Source of the DNA: Flavobacteriales bacterium UBA4585
GTDB taxonomy: Bacteria > Bacteroidota > Bacteroidia > Flavobacteriales > Schleiferiaceae
DNA length: 6,408 bases
NCBI GenBank assembly: GCA_949487015.1
Contig: CATAQZ010000191.1
Span: forward strand, 1 to 6,408
Reading direction: 5' to 3'
In this document: positions 5,561-6,408 of the stretch, piece after piece
Numbering within the stretch: the first letter of the stretch is position 1
How the letters are laid out: each line of letters opens with the position of its first letter
The notes under the pieces: model-generated
What the model was told of the DNA's origin: nothing
Databases searched by the model: none
Seen by the model: the letters and a program-made list of their open reading frames with translations, nothing else
Program-made: the position numbers and the translations under genes

Positions 5561-6408
5561 ATGTTAAGATTTAAGAGTTCAAGTGATTTTCAGAAGGAAG
5601 TTCGTAAGCGAGTACGGAATTACTTCAAAGAAGAAAATAAATCTTCCTTAGCGGATTACAGGTATTACTTAAAGGCCGTCGCAAATCTTGCGATGTACCT
5701 CGTTCCATTTGTATTCTTCTTGATGGGCAATCAAAGTTTTGGTATGACCACGTTACTGTGGGCCATAACTGGTTTAGGTATGGCAGGGGTTGGAATGAAC
5801 CTCATGCACGATGCTTTGCACAATACTGTTACGCGCAGTGAGTGGTGGAACCGCAAGATTGGAGCTTCCATTTATATGTTGGCGGGTAATTCCTATACTT
5901 GGCGTGTACAGCACAACATGAAGCACCACACGCACACGAATGTGGACGGCCATGATGATGATATTGATACGGGAAGCATATTCCGTTTTCACCCGAGTCA
6001 GGAATTATTGCCAAAACACAAATACCAGCACATCTATGCACCGTTTGCGTACACGTTAATGACATACAAGTGGTTGTTAGAAAAGGATTTTAAGCAAGTG
6101 GTAAACTACAATAAGAGTGATCTTTTTAAAGCTAAAGACCAAAGCTTAGGTATGGTTTGGACGAAACTTATCGTTGGCAAGCTCTTCCACTTTTCAGCAT
6201 TTTATGCGATGCCTATGCTTTTAGGAGCACCTTGGTATTTGGTATTGTGGGGCAATGTTGTAATGCATTTAATTGCAGGTTTCATTTTATCCATCACTTT
6301 CCAGTTGGCACACGTGGTTGATAAAGCTGAATTCCCTACTGAGGACGAAGTTCAGAACATCACAAACATTGAACACCAAATGAAGACTACAGCGAATTTC
6401 GCTACGAA
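5561..6408 (+). CDS. Membrane fatty acid desaturase (acyl-CoA/acyl-lipid type), 3' end missing
   Basis: An open frame of 282 codons runs off the right edge. An in-frame TAG at 5555-5557, two codons before the ATG at 5561, fixes that ATG as the first start. The protein has the di-iron histidine boxes of integral-membrane desaturases: HDALH at residues 83-87 and HNMKHH at 118-123. A further histidine lies in FQLAHVVD (247-254), and EHQMKTTANFA (271-281) is typical of the stretch before the third HxxHH-type box, which should lie just beyond the window. Hydrophobic segments near 39-57, 60-82, 208-229 and 231-249 fit a four-helix membrane topology. Such enzymes put a double bond into acyl chains using oxygen and an electron donor, often to adjust membrane fluidity. 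No cytochrome b5 domain is seen at the N-terminus. Chain position and substrate (acyl-CoA or lipid) cannot be told; a related hydroxylase or ketolase is less likely. Confidence 0.88.
   Translation, partial: MLRFKSSSDFQKEVRKRVRNYFKEENKSSLADYRYYLKAVANLAMYLVPFVFFLMGNQSFGMTTLLWAITGLGMAGVGMNLMHDALHNTVTRSEWWNRKIGASIYMLAGNSYTWRVQHNMKHHTHTNVDGHDDDIDTGSIFRFHPSQELLPKHKYQHIYAPFAYTLMTYKWLLEKDFKQVVNYNKSDLFKAKDQSLGMVWTKLIVGKLFHFSAFYAMPMLLGAPWYLVLWGNVVMHLIAGFILSITFQLAHVVDKAEFPTEDEVQNITNIEHQMKTTANFAT

Noticed and set aside
5774..6065. Minus-strand open frames opposite the desaturase
   Set aside because: They lie wholly within the desaturase coding frame, which has clear histidine boxes; the antisense translations show no recognisable domain.
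1..6408. Search for a new defence, mobile or secondary-metabolite system
   Set aside because: Every open frame of substance belongs to a well-known core or metabolic family; no transposase, integrase, toxin-antitoxin pair, direct-repeat array or attachment-site signature was seen.

Overview
The window is a conserved chromosomal segment from a member of the Bacteroidota, most likely the order Flavobacteriales. Three things point there. No start codon is preceded by a convincing Shine-Dalgarno sequence; the upstream stretches are A/T-rich instead. Promoter-like TAnnTTTG (-7 type) boxes lie just upstream of pyrH and pgi. The MarR protein and the histidine-box desaturase look like forms common in that phylum. 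I cannot name a genus from the sequence alone.

Layout, left to right. Positions 1-98 hold the 3' end of rpsI (ribosomal protein S9). An 80-bp leader with a perfect 10-bp inverted repeat follows, then rpsB (S2, 179-925). A terminator-like hairpin separates rpsB from tsf (EF-Ts, 1029-1847), and tsf ends in a very strong intrinsic terminator. A new transcription unit begins with a promoter near 1951-1982 and contains pyrH (UMP kinase, 2000-2710) and frr (ribosome recycling factor, 2729-3292), closed by a second intrinsic terminator. A MarR-family regulator (3371-3823) comes next, with inverted repeats in its upstream gap. It converges, with a 6-bp gap, on pgi (glucose-6-phosphate isomerase, minus strand, 3830-5467 or 5479). 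An 81-bp divergent gap separates pgi from a membrane fatty acid desaturase that starts at 5561 and runs off the right edge.

How the genes work together. The left half is a translation cluster: S9 and S2 build the small subunit, EF-Ts recharges EF-Tu with GTP, and RRF recycles the post-termination ribosome. PyrH supplies UDP for RNA and DNA precursors, and its position between tsf and frr is a widely conserved gene order. The right half is ordinary metabolism: central sugar metabolism (pgi) and probably membrane-lipid unsaturation (the desaturase). The MarR protein's target is unknown.

There is no sign of a mobile element, CRISPR array, defence system or other obviously new system. No tRNA or rRNA gene was recognised. 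The most interesting non-coding signals are the structured rpsB leader, the rpsB-tsf hairpin and the repeats upstream of marR. No gene-free stretch exceeds about 100 bp.
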